The notes under the pieces: model-generated | The model's database searches: none | What the model was told of the DNA's origin: nothing | What the model saw: only the letters and a program-made list of their open reading frames with translations | Position numbers and translations under genes: made by a program | Part shown: positions 1 to 8,522 of the stretch, in pieces | How positions within the stretch are numbered: position 1 is the first letter of the stretch | Layout: each line of letters begins with the position of its first letter | From: Actinosynnema sp. ALI-1.44 | Lineage (GTDB): Bacteria; Actinomycetota; Actinomycetes; Mycobacteriales; Pseudonocardiaceae | DNA: 51,079 nt | Assembly: GCF_001984155.1 (NCBI RefSeq) | Contig: NZ_MTQO01000019.1 | Span: forward strand, 1-51,079 | Direction of reading: 5' to 3'

Positions 1-949
1 TGTCCCGCACCTGAACGAACCGCCTCAACTCCGGAGAAGCGAACCGCCGCCGAGACACCTCCAGCACCTGCCCGGCGGGGTCGGTGATCACCCGCCGCCA
101 GGTCGCGTTCTGCGCCAACTCCCGCGCGTACTCAGCAGTGATCGGCCCGATCCCGCTGATTTCCCCCGGTTCCTGGTTCAATCCCATCAACGTGGTCATC
201 GGCACCACCACGTTCACACTCACCGACGGCCGGTCGACCTGTTTGCCGCCGATCAGGTCCATGAACACATCAGCCCGCGCCGTCGCGAGGTTCCGGCCTG
301 CGCCTGTGGCGTGTCCGGCGAGCAGGTTGATGTGCTGATACGCCAACTCCGCCTCGTGTGGCTGCAAGTGGACGGTGAGACTCGAGGTCCCGTCGGCCCG
401 GTGCCATCGGGTGACATCCCGCTGGGCTTTCACCGCCAACCGGCGCTGTTCAGCGCCCTGCGGATCCGCCCGAATCACTTCCCGCCGCAGGACGTGCTTG
501 AACCGGGTCAGGTTCTCTTGCTTCCCGCCCGCCAACACCCGCTTCTCCACGTGTGCGGCCTGGTCGTCGTCCAATTCGGCGGTGTACTCGCGCACGGCCT
601 TGGCCCGCATGACGTCGATCTCGCCCGCCGTCAGCGCCGACACCGTCCCCGGCAGGCGGGTCACCAATTCCTGGGCCTCGTGCAGGTGTTTGGCGGTGGT
701 GTTGGGGCTGACCGCCAGTTCCACCGCGATCTCTTCTGCCGCGCCGTCTCCGATCGTGATTCCGCTGCGTTGTGGCGGGGTCAGTTCCGCGAACCGGGCA
801 TACGCCTGCACGATTTCACCGTCGATTTGGTTACGACGCCGGTGACGGTCTATCACATAGTCAAGAACTTGATCCCGTGTCATGTCGGTGAGCGGGATGT
901 GTGGTGGTTGACCGGTCGGGCGGAATGGAACAGCGAGCTGTTCGGGCAT
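1..949 (-). CDS. DUF222 (13E12 repeat family) protein, partial
   Basis: Reading leftwards from an ATG at 949, the frame stays open to the window edge (about 316 codons), so the C-terminus is missing. The translation carries the DUF222 region typical of actinobacterial 13E12-repeat proteins: FAELTPPQRSGITIGD near residue 53, AELDDDQAAHVEKRVL near residue 120, and RRFASPELRRFVQVRD at the edge, which is where the family normally passes into its HNH nuclease domain. The HNH part itself is outside the window and therefore assumed. There is no clear ribosome binding site; an A/T-rich GATAAACT just upstream suggests a leaderless start. A 68-codon truncated copy lies inverted at 48851-49057. Confidence 0.85.
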   Translation of the reverse strand, partial: MPEQLAVPFRPTGQPPHIPLTDMTRDQVLDYVIDRHRRRNQIDGEIVQAYARFAELTPPQRSGITIGDGAAEEIAVELAVSPNTTAKHLHEAQELVTRLPGTVSALTAGEIDVMRAKAVREYTAELDDDQAAHVEKRVLAGGKQENLTRFKHVLRREVIRADPQGAEQRRLAVKAQRDVTRWHRADGTSSLTVHLQPHEAELAYQHINLLAGHATGAGRNLATARADVFMDLIGGKQVDRPSVSVNVVVPMTTLMGLNQEPGEISGIGPITAEYARELAQNATWRRVITDPAGQVLEVSRRRFASPELRRFVQVRD

Positions 950-1194
950 AAGTCCAGTTTATCGGAAACAGTGCTATTTTACCAGCGTGGGCCACGGTTG
1001 AGTTACGGTCTGCCTACTTATGGCCTGCTTGTCGCTGGGGCTGAGTTAACGGATAATGTCTGATTGCTTTGCGCTGTTGGTTGCGTTGGAGTGCGGTTTC
1101 CAGCCGGGGTTCGGTTTCCGGCGCTGGGTGCACTGTGTTGGTTACGTACCAGCCCGTTGTGTGTTGGTTCAGAGTCAGCCGCTTGGGCCCGGCC

Positions 1195-1308
1195 ACGACA
1201 ACGCGTATTCCCAACGGGGCAACAGTGGCTCCATTCGTTTCCACAGGTCGTCCGGGACGATCCATGACGGCTGCTCACCTTCCGCGCTCGTTCATGATCA
1301 ACAATCAT
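1195..1308 (-). pseudogene. IS5-family transposase N-terminal remnant (copy A)
   Basis: From an ATG at 1308 the first codons read MIVDHERARK; after a one-frame shift the sequence reads WIVPDDLWKRMEPLLPRW, the characteristic opening of IS5-family (IS427-type) transposases. The remainder of the transposase is absent, the homology ending where the conserved repeat of the DUF222 gene begins. Frameshift and truncation make it non-functional. The same fragment, without the frameshift, is at 48490. Confidence 0.6.
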
Positions 1309-1312
1309 GAAC
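1290..1312. repeat. Palindrome in repeat copy A
   Basis: GTTCATGAT and ATCATGAAC (9-bp arms) flank a 5-nt centre. The equivalent site in copy B has 10-bp arms and in copy C carries a paired base change, see findings. Confidence 0.75.
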
Positions 1313-1348
1313 CTTCCGGCACCACAAGTGATCAACTTGCCAGGAACT

Positions 1349-2698
1349 CTAGGCCCTTGTGCGGTCGGCGACGGTCATCACCATGAGCACGGCGGCGACT
1401 CCGGTGAGCACGAGCGCGAGCGTGCCGAGCCCGGCGTCCGTGGCTTCTTGCCCGTACGCCGTTGCGAGCACGCTGGTCGACGCGAGCGCACCGAGGTACT
1501 GCGAGGTGCGGAAGAGTCCCGACAGTGTGCCGATCCGGTCGCGCGGCGCCTGCGCGTACAACACAGTCTGGTTGGCGACCGTGCTGAGGCCTTGCCCGAC
1601 ACCGAACAGAAGTCCCACGGCGACAACGAGTCCGATCGCGGTGCCGGCCGACATCGACAGCAGCGCCACCGACCCGGCCAGCAGCGCCCCCGCTGTGAGC
1701 ACCAGGCGCGTGCGGACACTGCCGACCAGCCGGGCGCCGAGCGCGGACAGGGCGACGGTCGTGATCGACATCGGCAGCATCGCCAGGCCGATCGCCGCCT
1801 CCGGCAGGTGGCGGCTTTCGCTGAGCCACTGCGGATATCCGTAAAGGAACGCGTAGATCACCAGGTAGCCGCTGCCCTGCCGGAGGTAGGTCGCGACCAG
1901 CGGCCGGTTCGTGGCCAGTGCGCGCAGGTCGAGGAACGGATCACGGGTGCGCAGCTCCCACACGACCAGTCCGGCACCCGCGAGCAGTCCCGTACCGAGG
2001 AACAGCGAGCCCAGTCCGCCCGGACCCATCAGGAACAACAGCAACGTGGTCAGGGTGAGCGTGAACAGTCCTATGCCGACGAGGTCCAGCGGGGACCGCG
2101 CAGCACCTCGTCCGACCGGTTCGTCCGGTGGCAACCACTTCAACGCCAGGATCAGGCCGACCGCCGCGACCGGAACGTTCACCGCGAACGTCCAGCGCCA
2201 GTCACCGATGCCGACCAGCAGACCGCCGAGCGTCGGCCCGACCGCCATGCTCGCCTGCGTCGACGTGGCCAGGACCGACAGCGCCCTCGACGGGGTCTCC
2301 TCTGTCCGCGCCCGGACCATGGCCATCGCGGCGGGAAAGCCCGTCGCCGTGCCCACGCCGAGCAGGATCCTGGCCGCCAGCAGCGTCCAGAAGTCCGGGG
2401 CCAGCGCACCGAGCAGGCCCGCGGCCATCACCGCGACGAGCCCGGCCGTCAGCACCCGCCGGGCGCCCAGGGTGTCCACGACTCTGCCCATCACCGGCTG
2501 CGCGGTGGCCGTTGTCAGGTACAGCACGGTGACCAGCCACACCGTGTGCGTCGCCCCGACGCCGAGGTCACGGCCGATCGGGACGAGGGTGACCGCGATC
2601 ATCGACGAGTTGACCGCGTTCAACAGCGTGCCGATCACCAGCGGGGTCAACCACCGGGCGCTGAACGCGGTCGCACCCGGCACGGCGGCCTTCGTCAT
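1349..2698 (-). CDS. MFS transporter (drug:H+ antiporter-2 like)
   Basis: A 449-aa polytopic membrane protein of the major facilitator superfamily, predicted to export a small molecule in exchange for protons. The loop 2-3 motif A is visible as GRVVDTLGARR (residues 71-81), and the antiporter motif C in helix 5 as GPTLGG (154-159). Length and loop pattern fit the DHA2-type exporters. Its ATG overlaps the stop of the upstream PrpF-family gene by 4 nt (ATGA), so the two are almost certainly one transcript and translationally coupled. The stop codon lies exactly at the border of the inverted repeat, so the last residues could have been altered by the repeat's insertion. Substrate unknown; a carboxylic acid linked to the PrpF enzyme is inference. 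Confidence 0.85.
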   Translation of the reverse strand: MTKAAVPGATAFSARWLTPLVIGTLLNAVNSSMIAVTLVPIGRDLGVGATHTVWLVTVLYLTTATAQPVMGRVVDTLGARRVLTAGLVAVMAAGLLGALAPDFWTLLAARILLGVGTATGFPAAMAMVRARTEETPSRALSVLATSTQASMAVGPTLGGLLVGIGDWRWTFAVNVPVAAVGLILALKWLPPDEPVGRGAARSPLDLVGIGLFTLTLTTLLLFLMGPGGLGSLFLGTGLLAGAGLVVWELRTRDPFLDLRALATNRPLVATYLRQGSGYLVIYAFLYGYPQWLSESRHLPEAAIGLAMLPMSITTVALSALGARLVGSVRTRLVLTAGALLAGSVALLSMSAGTAIGLVVAVGLLFGVGQGLSTVANQTVLYAQAPRDRIGTLSGLFRTSQYLGALASTSVLATAYGQEATDAGLGTLALVLTGVAAVLMVMTVADRTRA

Positions 2699-3825
2699 CG
2701 GGCGATGGCGGGCTCGCTGCGGGCAGCGGGGACGAAGATGTCCGCCCGGGCGATCACCCTGGCGGACCGGTTGAGCGTCACACCGGTCAACCGCCCGGAC
2801 GTGTCCAGGTCCAGCACCGCGGACACCACACCGGCGGCGGTGCCGATCCGGATCCGTCTGCCCGCGGCGGTGTACCGGTGCACCGTGCTGCCGGGTGCCG
2901 TCGCGGCGGCGGCCACCGCGACCATCGACGTCAGGCCGATCACCGGGTGTGGTGCGTGCATGGAGACCATCCGCACCGAGACGTCGAACTCCGCGGCGGT
3001 CACCCGCTGCCCCGCGGTGGTCGTGTAATCCCGCGGCGGCCCGATGACACCGAGCTTCGGCACCGCGTGGTCGACCGGTTGCTCCGGTGTGGACAGTCCC
3101 ATCCGGATCGCGGCCTCGCGGCGCAACGGCAGCAACCCGGGCAGCCGCTGTGCGAACTCCGCCACGCTTTCCGAGCCGGTGAGGCCGACCGACGGCGCGT
3201 CGAGCAGCGCGGCGGGCGCACCGGCGTCCACCAGTGTGGCCGGGGTGTCCTCTGGCCCAAGGGGATCGACGGCACGACCGGTCGGCAACAACGCGCCTGC
3301 CCCGACGGGGTCGATGAACTCGAGGCCGACGGCGACCCCCGGCAGCGCGACCCCGGGGACCACGGCGTCACCGGTGGGAACGAACTCGGAGCCGGGTGTG
3401 GCCACCACCGCGTCGATCCGGGATCCGCTGTTGGTGTTGCGCATCCGGACCCTGGTGTGGTCGCCGCGTGGTCGGACCAGTCCGGAGTGGATCGCGTAGA
3501 GCCCGACCGCGGTCGCGCAGTTGCCGCAGTTGCTGCCCCACTCCACCCGTTCGACGCCGACGCCGACCTGACCGAAGGTGTAGTCGATGTCGACGCCGGG
3601 TTCGTAGGAGTGGGCGACGATCGCCGCCTTCGACGTGGTCGACGTGGCACCGCCGACGCCGTCGATCTGACTGCGGTCGCGTGACCCGAAGGCGGTCACC
3701 AGCACGTCCTCGAGCGAGGCGCCCCGGCCGTGGATGTCGGCGACGTCGAAGAGCCAGCACTTGCTGGTCCCGCCGCGTACCAGAGTCGCCGGGACGCTGA
3801 TGGTCCGGTTTTCCCGCGTGCGCAT
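2695..3825 (-). CDS. PrpF-family isomerase/tautomerase (2-methylaconitate or oxalomesaconate type)
   Basis: 376 aa, full length for the PrpF family, which isomerises double bonds in tricarboxylates such as 2-methylaconitate, methylitaconate or 4-oxalomesaconate. Family signatures are present: RGGTSKC (residues 17-23), QIDGVGGATSTTSK (53-66) with the Lys equivalent to the catalytic Lys of PrpF, and SNCGNC (98-103) with the catalytic-type Cys. No prpC, prpD or acnD homologue is in the window, so a role in propionate catabolism is not supported; an organic acid handled together with the MFS transporter that overlaps its 3' end is a reasonable inference. The ATG at 3825 lacks a strong ribosome binding site. 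Confidence 0.8.
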   Translation of the reverse strand: MRTRENRTISVPATLVRGGTSKCWLFDVADIHGRGASLEDVLVTAFGSRDRSQIDGVGGATSTTSKAAIVAHSYEPGVDIDYTFGQVGVGVERVEWGSNCGNCATAVGLYAIHSGLVRPRGDHTRVRMRNTNSGSRIDAVVATPGSEFVPTGDAVVPGVALPGVAVGLEFIDPVGAGALLPTGRAVDPLGPEDTPATLVDAGAPAALLDAPSVGLTGSESVAEFAQRLPGLLPLRREAAIRMGLSTPEQPVDHAVPKLGVIGPPRDYTTTAGQRVTAAEFDVSVRMVSMHAPHPVIGLTSMVAVAAAATAPGSTVHRYTAAGRRIRIGTAAGVVSAVLDLDTSGRLTGVTLNRSARVIARADIFVPAARSEPAIAR

Positions 3826-4385
3826 GCAACACCGTCCAGAATGAAAGAGAAAGCAATACCAGGGCGGCAGATCGACATTTCCCGTTGCGAGCGACCGTAG
3901 AGTAAAGACTCTCCCAAGTCAACGTAAGTCCCGGTCGCGATCTATTCGTCAAGCAACCGGCCACCAGCGAATCTCCGGAATTTTACGAACCCTTAACGAC
4001 TCGCGGTCATCTGGACACGCCTGGTCACAGCATACCCCATGACCAGCCGGTTCATGATGATCATGGGCTGGCCGCGGGCGTGAAACCGCGCCGGATTCGG
4101 GACGACCAAACCATTCGAACGTCGAATGTGATCCATAGCGCAGACGACCGCTCCCATTCCTCATCAACCGCTGAAATGAACTGGAGCACACTGTCGAATG
4201 GTCCAGACATTATCGACACCCGGGCAGTTCGAATCCGACCGCGGCGTAGCTCTGGCTGACCATCACCGCGCCGCCGCCCGGACGGCCTCGGGTCAGCACG
4301 CCGTAGGTAGTGGCCACCACACGGGCACACAGTCCATTCGATGTGACCGTGCCGATCCCGCCCGCGGTCCGGTAACTTTCGTCGA
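3826..4385. other. 560-bp divergent intergenic region, mostly empty
   Basis: This lies between the divergent PrpF gene and the secreted-protein gene. It is visibly less GC-rich than its surroundings, especially 3826-4000. The only structure seen is an imperfect hairpin at 4043-4071 (CCAGCC and CATGAT pairing with ATCATGGGCTGG, 4-nt bulge). Short frames within it lack ribosome binding sites and recognisable similarity. Confidence 0.5.
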
Positions 4386-5024
4386 ATGCACGCAGATTCG
4401 ACGTCAAATCGGAACAGGGTCTCATTCATCGGGATGTTCACGGCGGTGTTGTTAGCGGCCTGTCTGATCAGTCCGGTCGCCAACGCGAGGACGGAACGAA
4501 CCACGGGCGCCGCGCGATGCGAGTGCGCGACACCGTCCATCGACCGGCTGCAGCAGTGGCTGGCCAGCGGGGAAGGCACCACGATCCCCGCCACCGGCAA
4601 TCTGCTTGTGCGGCAAGGCAACCACTATGCCGCCAAGGTGGCGTTCCTGAACAACGAGTGGCACGTGGTGGTCGTCTGGCTCGGCAACCAGTTCGAGGCA
4701 CAGGCCGACCTGACCCGGTCGTCCGGATTCTGGATGACCTACAGCGCCACCGACGACCTCTACGTCCAATTGCGCCCGGCGTCGCACTGGAGCGGCGGCG
4801 ACAAATGGCTCACGCTCGTCCCGTCCACCGGCGGGAAAATGGTGCGGAAGTTCTTCAGCTTCTCGCCCAAGGCCTGGACGACGCTGCCGGAACTCGGCAA
4901 ACCGTCGTACTCGTTCGAATCGGCGCTGACCGAGGCACGCGGCCTGGTCTTCGTCGGCAAGACACCGAACAAGCTCGAGTTCCGCGGCCTGCGGATCGAC
5001 CGCTACCAGCCACCCTGTCTCTGA
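4386..5024 (+). CDS. Secreted protein of unknown function
   Basis: 212 aa with an N-terminal signal sequence: a polar n-region, a hydrophobic core ending LAACLISPVANA and a plausible signal-peptidase site after ANA, giving a mature protein of about 178 residues. A second ATG at 4434 would place the hydrophobic core right at the N-terminus and may be the true start; neither has a strong ribosome binding site. The mature part is rich in aromatic residues and short beta-type segments (WHVVVVWLGNQF, FWMTYSATDDLYVQL) and has Cys residues only near its two ends, possibly forming a disulfide. I do not recognise the family. It converges on the phospholipase D gene with a 13-bp gap. Confidence 0.75.
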   Translation: MHADSTSNRNRVSFIGMFTAVLLAACLISPVANARTERTTGAARCECATPSIDRLQQWLASGEGTTIPATGNLLVRQGNHYAAKVAFLNNEWHVVVVWLGNQFEAQADLTRSSGFWMTYSATDDLYVQLRPASHWSGGDKWLTLVPSTGGKMVRKFFSFSPKAWTTLPELGKPSYSFESALTEARGLVFVGKTPNKLEFRGLRIDRYQPPCL

Positions 5025-5037
5025 GAGGTCGGCAGGT

Positions 5038-6459
5038 TCAGCCGTCGACGAGCAAGCCGCGCAACGGCCCCTGCAGCCGCCCGGCCCGTCGCGAAACACC
5101 CGGCAGCAGGGTCAACCGGTGCTTCTCCTTGCCCTCGGCGAGCGGCCGCCAGAGCCGGTCGACGACATCGGCCGGCTCTCCGTCCAACTCGGACACAGGA
5201 CGCCTCAGGTGCTCGGCCCACAGGCGCAGCCGGACGTCCTTCACCACCGCCGCGTCGTCGGTGACCAGGTTGGGTTCGGTGTCGTTGAACAGCGAGTGCT
5301 CGTTGAGGTTGGCCGACCCCGCGGTCAGCCACTTGTCGTCGACCACAGCGAGTTTCGCGTGCACGTAGACCGGCACCTTGTTGTCGCCGTCGTGCGAGGT
5401 GAGCGTGACAGCCAGCAGGCGCTGGTTGCCGTCGTCGGCGTCAAGCAGCCTACCGAGCTGACCACGGGTCGTGTCCGCGCCGTTGCTCGGTTTCCGGGGT
5501 AACACCAGCACGACGCGGAACCGGTTGTGTGGCGGGTGCCGGAGCTTGTCGATCAACACCTCGGCGATCTCCGGCGACCAGAAGAACTGGTTCTCCAGGT
5601 ACACCAGATCCTGAGCCGATCGCAGCGCGCGCAGGTACGCGTCCAGCGCGCCGAACTCACCGCGCGGCGCGAACTCGTAGGTCTTCTCCGGAATCGTGCG
5701 GACAAATTGGACAGTCGAGTTCCCTGCCGGGGCGGGTGTACGCGGAGACGGCAGCGCCTCGCCAGCCACTTCCACCCAGCGTTGCCGGAAGTGGTCGGCC
5801 ACGTCGGCGACCACCGGCCCTTCCGCGCGCATCGCGGTGTCGTGCCAGCCGATCGGCCGGTCGGCCGGGTGCTCGGGGCTGTCGTGCCGGTCGCCTTCCA
5901 AGGCGGTGAAGTCCATACCACCGACGAAAGCGACCTCGTCGTCGACGATCACCAGCTTCTCGTGGTGGCAATGCAGTGTCCGCTCCCGTGCGTCCAGCAC
6001 ACACCGCACTTTGCTGTCCCGCATGAACTCCTGACACGCTGCCCGCGCGCGTTTGCGTGTCGGCTCGAACGCGGGCACAGGCGGCCCGGCCCACAGCAGC
6101 ACCCGAACCGGAACGCGTTCCGCGGCCTCGGCGAGCAACTCCCTGAGCGTGCGGGCATCCTCTCCCCGCGTGGGGCGGAATCCAGGGCTGGAGTGCCATC
6201 CCGCGATGTGCACGTACGAACGGGCGCCCTTGATCGCCTCGACCATCGCAGGCAACGCCTGCTTCCCGTCGACGAGCACGTCCACCCGGCACCCTTCCCG
6301 AACTGGCGCACGAGGTGTGAACCAGCCCGTTCCGGGTTCGTCGAGCACCTCACCCCAGCCGAGGCCGCGCAACCGACGGGCGTGGTGCCTGCACAACATC
6401 GCTTCCAGCCCGTCACCGAGCCGGTCGTCAATCCGGTCGAGTAAGCCCATACCAGACAT
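5038..6459 (-). CDS. Phospholipase D family protein (cardiolipin-synthase-like)
   Basis: 473 aa with two HxK(x4)D catalytic motifs that define the PLD superfamily: HEKLVIVD at residues 166-173 and HAKLAVVD at 367-374, each followed by the expected G/S-rich strand (FVGGMD, TAGSANLN). The enzyme would hydrolyse phospholipids or transfer phosphatidyl groups through a phosphohistidine. There is no signal peptide or N-terminal membrane segment, unlike many cardiolipin synthases, so a soluble or peripheral enzyme is likely. Two in-frame ATGs (6459 and 6450) are possible. It lies 30 bp downstream of a tiny membrane-protein gene on the same strand, probably in the same transcript. Confidence 0.88.
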   Translation of the reverse strand: MSGMGLLDRIDDRLGDGLEAMLCRHHARRLRGLGWGEVLDEPGTGWFTPRAPVREGCRVDVLVDGKQALPAMVEAIKGARSYVHIAGWHSSPGFRPTRGEDARTLRELLAEAAERVPVRVLLWAGPPVPAFEPTRKRARAACQEFMRDSKVRCVLDARERTLHCHHEKLVIVDDEVAFVGGMDFTALEGDRHDSPEHPADRPIGWHDTAMRAEGPVVADVADHFRQRWVEVAGEALPSPRTPAPAGNSTVQFVRTIPEKTYEFAPRGEFGALDAYLRALRSAQDLVYLENQFFWSPEIAEVLIDKLRHPPHNRFRVVLVLPRKPSNGADTTRGQLGRLLDADDGNQRLLAVTLTSHDGDNKVPVYVHAKLAVVDDKWLTAGSANLNEHSLFNDTEPNLVTDDAAVVKDVRLRLWAEHLRRPVSELDGEPADVVDRLWRPLAEGKEKHRLTLLPGVSRRAGRLQGPLRGLLVDG

Positions 6460-6489
6460 GGTTGCCGCGCGGATCGCCGGTCAAACAGA

Positions 6490-6645
6490 TCACGTCCGGT
6501 TGGCGCCCCTGCGGAAATAGCCCCACACGCCCGTGGCGAGGAACAGCACGATGCCGATGATCGCCAGCCAGACCAGGCCCTTGACGACGAACCCGAGAAC
6601 CGACAACGCCAACCAGATCACCAACAGCAGGACAAGGATGCCCAT
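6490..6645 (-). CDS. 51-aa membrane protein
   Basis: A short frame from ATG 6645 to TGA 6490 with a good ribosome binding site (GGAGGTC, 5 nt before the ATG). The product starts MGILVLLLVIWLALSVLGF and continues with a second hydrophobic stretch VWLAIIGIVLFLATGVWGYF before a basic tail (RRGANRT). It therefore has two closely spaced transmembrane segments with a positively charged cytoplasmic end. Similar tiny hydrophobic proteins are widespread in actinobacteria without an assigned role. Its position just ahead of the phospholipase D gene suggests co-transcription. Confidence 0.75.
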   Translation of the reverse strand: MGILVLLLVIWLALSVLGFVVKGLVWLAIIGIVLFLATGVWGYFRRGANRT

Positions 6646-6794
6646 AACCCGACCTCCGACACTTGAACGATCAACACCGGCGTCCGGATACCCCGCCGGT
6701 CACGCGGTTAATCAGCACTTCGACCAGGCGATGATTAGCCGGACCACGCCCCGGGTAGTCATCGAACATACGTTCCCGATCAAGAAGGTGGCGC

Positions 6795-6986
6795 ATGACC
6801 GAGCCGAATCCGGAGAAGGCTCCCGAGGAGTGGACGACGGGCGACGAGCCGATGACCGGACCGCAGCAGTCCTACCTGCACACGCTCGCCCAGGAAGCCG
6901 GTGAGCAGATCCCGGACGAACTGACCAAGGCCGAGGCGTCCAAGCTCATCGACGAGCTGCAACAACGGACCGGTCGCGGCGCCTAG
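6795..6986 (+). CDS. DUF3072 domain protein
   Basis: 63 aa, small, acidic and soluble. The segment TGPQQSYLHTLAQEAGEQ followed by LTKAEASKLIDELQQRTGR is the hallmark of DUF3072, a short helical domain found in many actinobacteria and some plasmid-borne proteins; it resembles an SAP/LEM-like helical hairpin, although no function is known. The whole protein is essentially that domain. It ends 7 bp from the convergent NlpC/P60 gene. A purine-rich AAGAAGG lies a few bases before the ATG. Confidence 0.85.
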   Translation: MTEPNPEKAPEEWTTGDEPMTGPQQSYLHTLAQEAGEQIPDELTKAEASKLIDELQQRTGRGA

Positions 6987-6992
6987 CGGCAC

Positions 6993-8024
6993 CTAGAGTC
7001 GCCGGGCGGCCCGGAACGCTCTGGAGTACATGCCGCCGTCGTCCAACAAGGACGTTCCGCCGACGTCGCCGATGGTCGGACCGTTGATCCGTTCACGGCT
7101 GGACATGAAGCGGTGGTGCCCCTCGGAGTCGACACCGAGGTAGATGCCCGAGTGGTCGAGTTGGTCGGTGCTGCCTTCGACCTCGAAGAACACCAGGTCG
7201 CCGGGTTGCAGGGCGGTGTACGCCGTGCTGCGGCGGCCGGAGTCGGGCACGAGGGTGACGCCGGGCCCGAACTCGGCTATCGCGTACGCCCGCCGCGGCA
7301 GCCCCGGGCCCGGCGTGTTCGTGTTGCGCAGCGGGTAGTTCATCCGGTAGCCGTAGACCAGGCGGACGAACCCCGAGCAGTCGACGGAGCCGTAGTGCTC
7401 ACTGTCCGGTTCGGCCTGTGTGCCGTCGCCGAAGGTCCAGGCGACGCCCAGGTAGTCGTAGAAGTCCGAGCGTTCGAGGCGGCCGTCACCCGTCGGTGCC
7501 ACCGGGCCGAACGCCGCGTCGCCGCTGAACCGGATTCCCTTGGCGTCCTTCCGGTCGGTGGCGCCGTCGAGGTATTCCATCGCCACGGCGAACACGTCCG
7601 GGCTCTCGTCGCGCAACGCGTTGGCCAGCCACGGCCGGAACCAGTCCGCTGATTCACCGCCCGCCTGCCACGCCTGCGGTGCCAACCGCACCCACGCATT
7701 GGTCGTGACAACGGCTGTGGTGGCTTTCGGCTCACGGAACGTCCGACTTGGACCGGTGACGACAACGGTCCGCGCCCCGTCTGTCATCGTCGCGGCAACC
7801 ACGGACCTGGCATCACGCACAACCGTGCGCGGCGGGTTGTCCAGGCGCTCGAACGTGTAGCTGTCGTTCACCGCCTCGGGCAGCACAGCACCACCACCGC
7901 TGGGGACAGCACTCACCGCGCTGGAGGGCGGCGGCTCCTCGTCGAAGTGGACGAACGCCGCCACGGCCACACCGATGGCCGCGACAAGCACCCCCGCCCG
8001 CACGGCTGTGGTGGTTCTGGACAT
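6993..8024 (-). CDS. Membrane-anchored NlpC/P60-family cysteine peptidase of the cap locus
   Basis: 343 aa. Residues 8-25 form an N-terminal signal anchor, followed by a Pro/Ser/Gly linker, an SH3-like region and a C-terminal NlpC/P60 domain. The catalytic Cys is in SVDCSGFVRL (Cys216) and the catalytic His in LDHSGIYLG (His291), with HHRFMSSR as the likely third-residue segment. NlpC/P60 enzymes cut gamma-D-glutamyl bonds in peptidoglycan; poly-gamma-glutamate contains gamma-glutamyl bonds as well, so processing or anchoring the polymer is an attractive inference. A strong ribosome binding site (GAAGGAG) precedes the ATG. It follows capC by 15 bp and is the last gene of the operon. Confidence 0.82.
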   Translation of the reverse strand: MSRTTTAVRAGVLVAAIGVAVAAFVHFDEEPPPSSAVSAVPSGGGAVLPEAVNDSYTFERLDNPPRTVVRDARSVVAATMTDGARTVVVTGPSRTFREPKATTAVVTTNAWVRLAPQAWQAGGESADWFRPWLANALRDESPDVFAVAMEYLDGATDRKDAKGIRFSGDAAFGPVAPTGDGRLERSDFYDYLGVAWTFGDGTQAEPDSEHYGSVDCSGFVRLVYGYRMNYPLRNTNTPGPGLPRRAYAIAEFGPGVTLVPDSGRRSTAYTALQPGDLVFFEVEGSTDQLDHSGIYLGVDSEGHHRFMSSRERINGPTIGDVGGTSLLDDGGMYSRAFRAARRL

Positions 8025-8039
8025 GTCAACTCCTTCTCG

Positions 8040-8522
8040 TCAAGTCGTGGGCACGAGACCGACCAGTACGCCGCTGACCAACACCCCGTAGCTGGCCAGG
8101 CTGACCGCCGTCGTGCTGAGCACCGTGGCCACCGGTGGCTGCCGGACAAGCTGGTACGCGATCAGCCCGGGGACGACGAAACCGAGCGTCTGGTGGGCGA
8201 ACAGCAACGGGAAGTCGCTTTGGATCAACACGAACAACCCGGTCTGCAACAACACCCCCGTCAGCACCACGGCGGCGAACAGCCGTTTGCCGTAGAGGAT
8301 CACCACGCGCTGCAGGACCTTGGTCAACAGGAACGTGAGCGCGGTCGTGACCAGGATGATCCCGGCGCGCCGGTAGTCCTCGACCAGGGTCAGCGCGATC
8401 CAGCCGGGGGTGATCATGCCGCCGGGTGACAGGTTCGTCGCCAGGTAGCAGACCAGCGAGAACAGCAGCCCGATCGCCAGGCCGAGGGTGGCGACCTCGC
8501 TGAGCAGGCTGCCCGCGATCAC
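8040..8522 (-). CDS. capC: Poly-gamma-glutamate synthesis protein CapC/PgsC
   Basis: 160 aa, with about five hydrophobic helices and the family landmarks LSPGGMITPGWIAL near residue 31 and FAHQTLGFVVPGLIAYQLVRQ near residue 108. CapC/PgsC is the integral membrane partner of the CapB ligase and is needed for elongating and exporting poly-gamma-glutamate. The length matches the family (about 150 aa). Its ATG overlaps the stop of capB by 4 nt, as in most cap/pgs operons. No capA/pgsA follows; instead an NlpC/P60 gene starts 15 bp downstream. Confidence 0.9.
   Translation of the reverse strand: MIAGSLLSEVATLGLAIGLLFSLVCYLATNLSPGGMITPGWIALTLVEDYRRAGIILVTTALTFLLTKVLQRVVILYGKRLFAAVVLTGVLLQTGLFVLIQSDFPLLFAHQTLGFVVPGLIAYQLVRQPPVATVLSTTAVSLASYGVLVSGVLVGLVPTT

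Larger units (their letters stand above)
746..1349 (-). repeat. Arm A of a ~605-bp inverted repeat enclosing the 47-kb block
   Basis: Positions 746-1349 match the reverse complement of 48449-49054 almost base for base by eye. The shared block contains an IS5-type transposase remnant, a palindrome, about 190 bp of conserved non-coding DNA and the first 68 codons of the DUF222 gene. Its outer edge coincides with the stop codon of the neighbouring MFS gene (1349-1351). Confidence 0.85.

Noticed and set aside
311-1063. 250-codon plus-strand frame at the left end
   Set aside because: Antisense to the DUF222 gene, whose family blocks are intact on the minus strand.
1307-3028. 573-codon plus-strand frame across MFS and PrpF genes
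   Set aside because: Arg/Gln/His-rich low-complexity translation antisense to two well-supported genes; a high-GC codon shadow.
4210-4425. 71-codon minus-strand frame with a fairly protein-like stretch in the empty region
   Set aside because: No ribosome binding site and no recognised family; could be a relic, but evidence is too thin to call.
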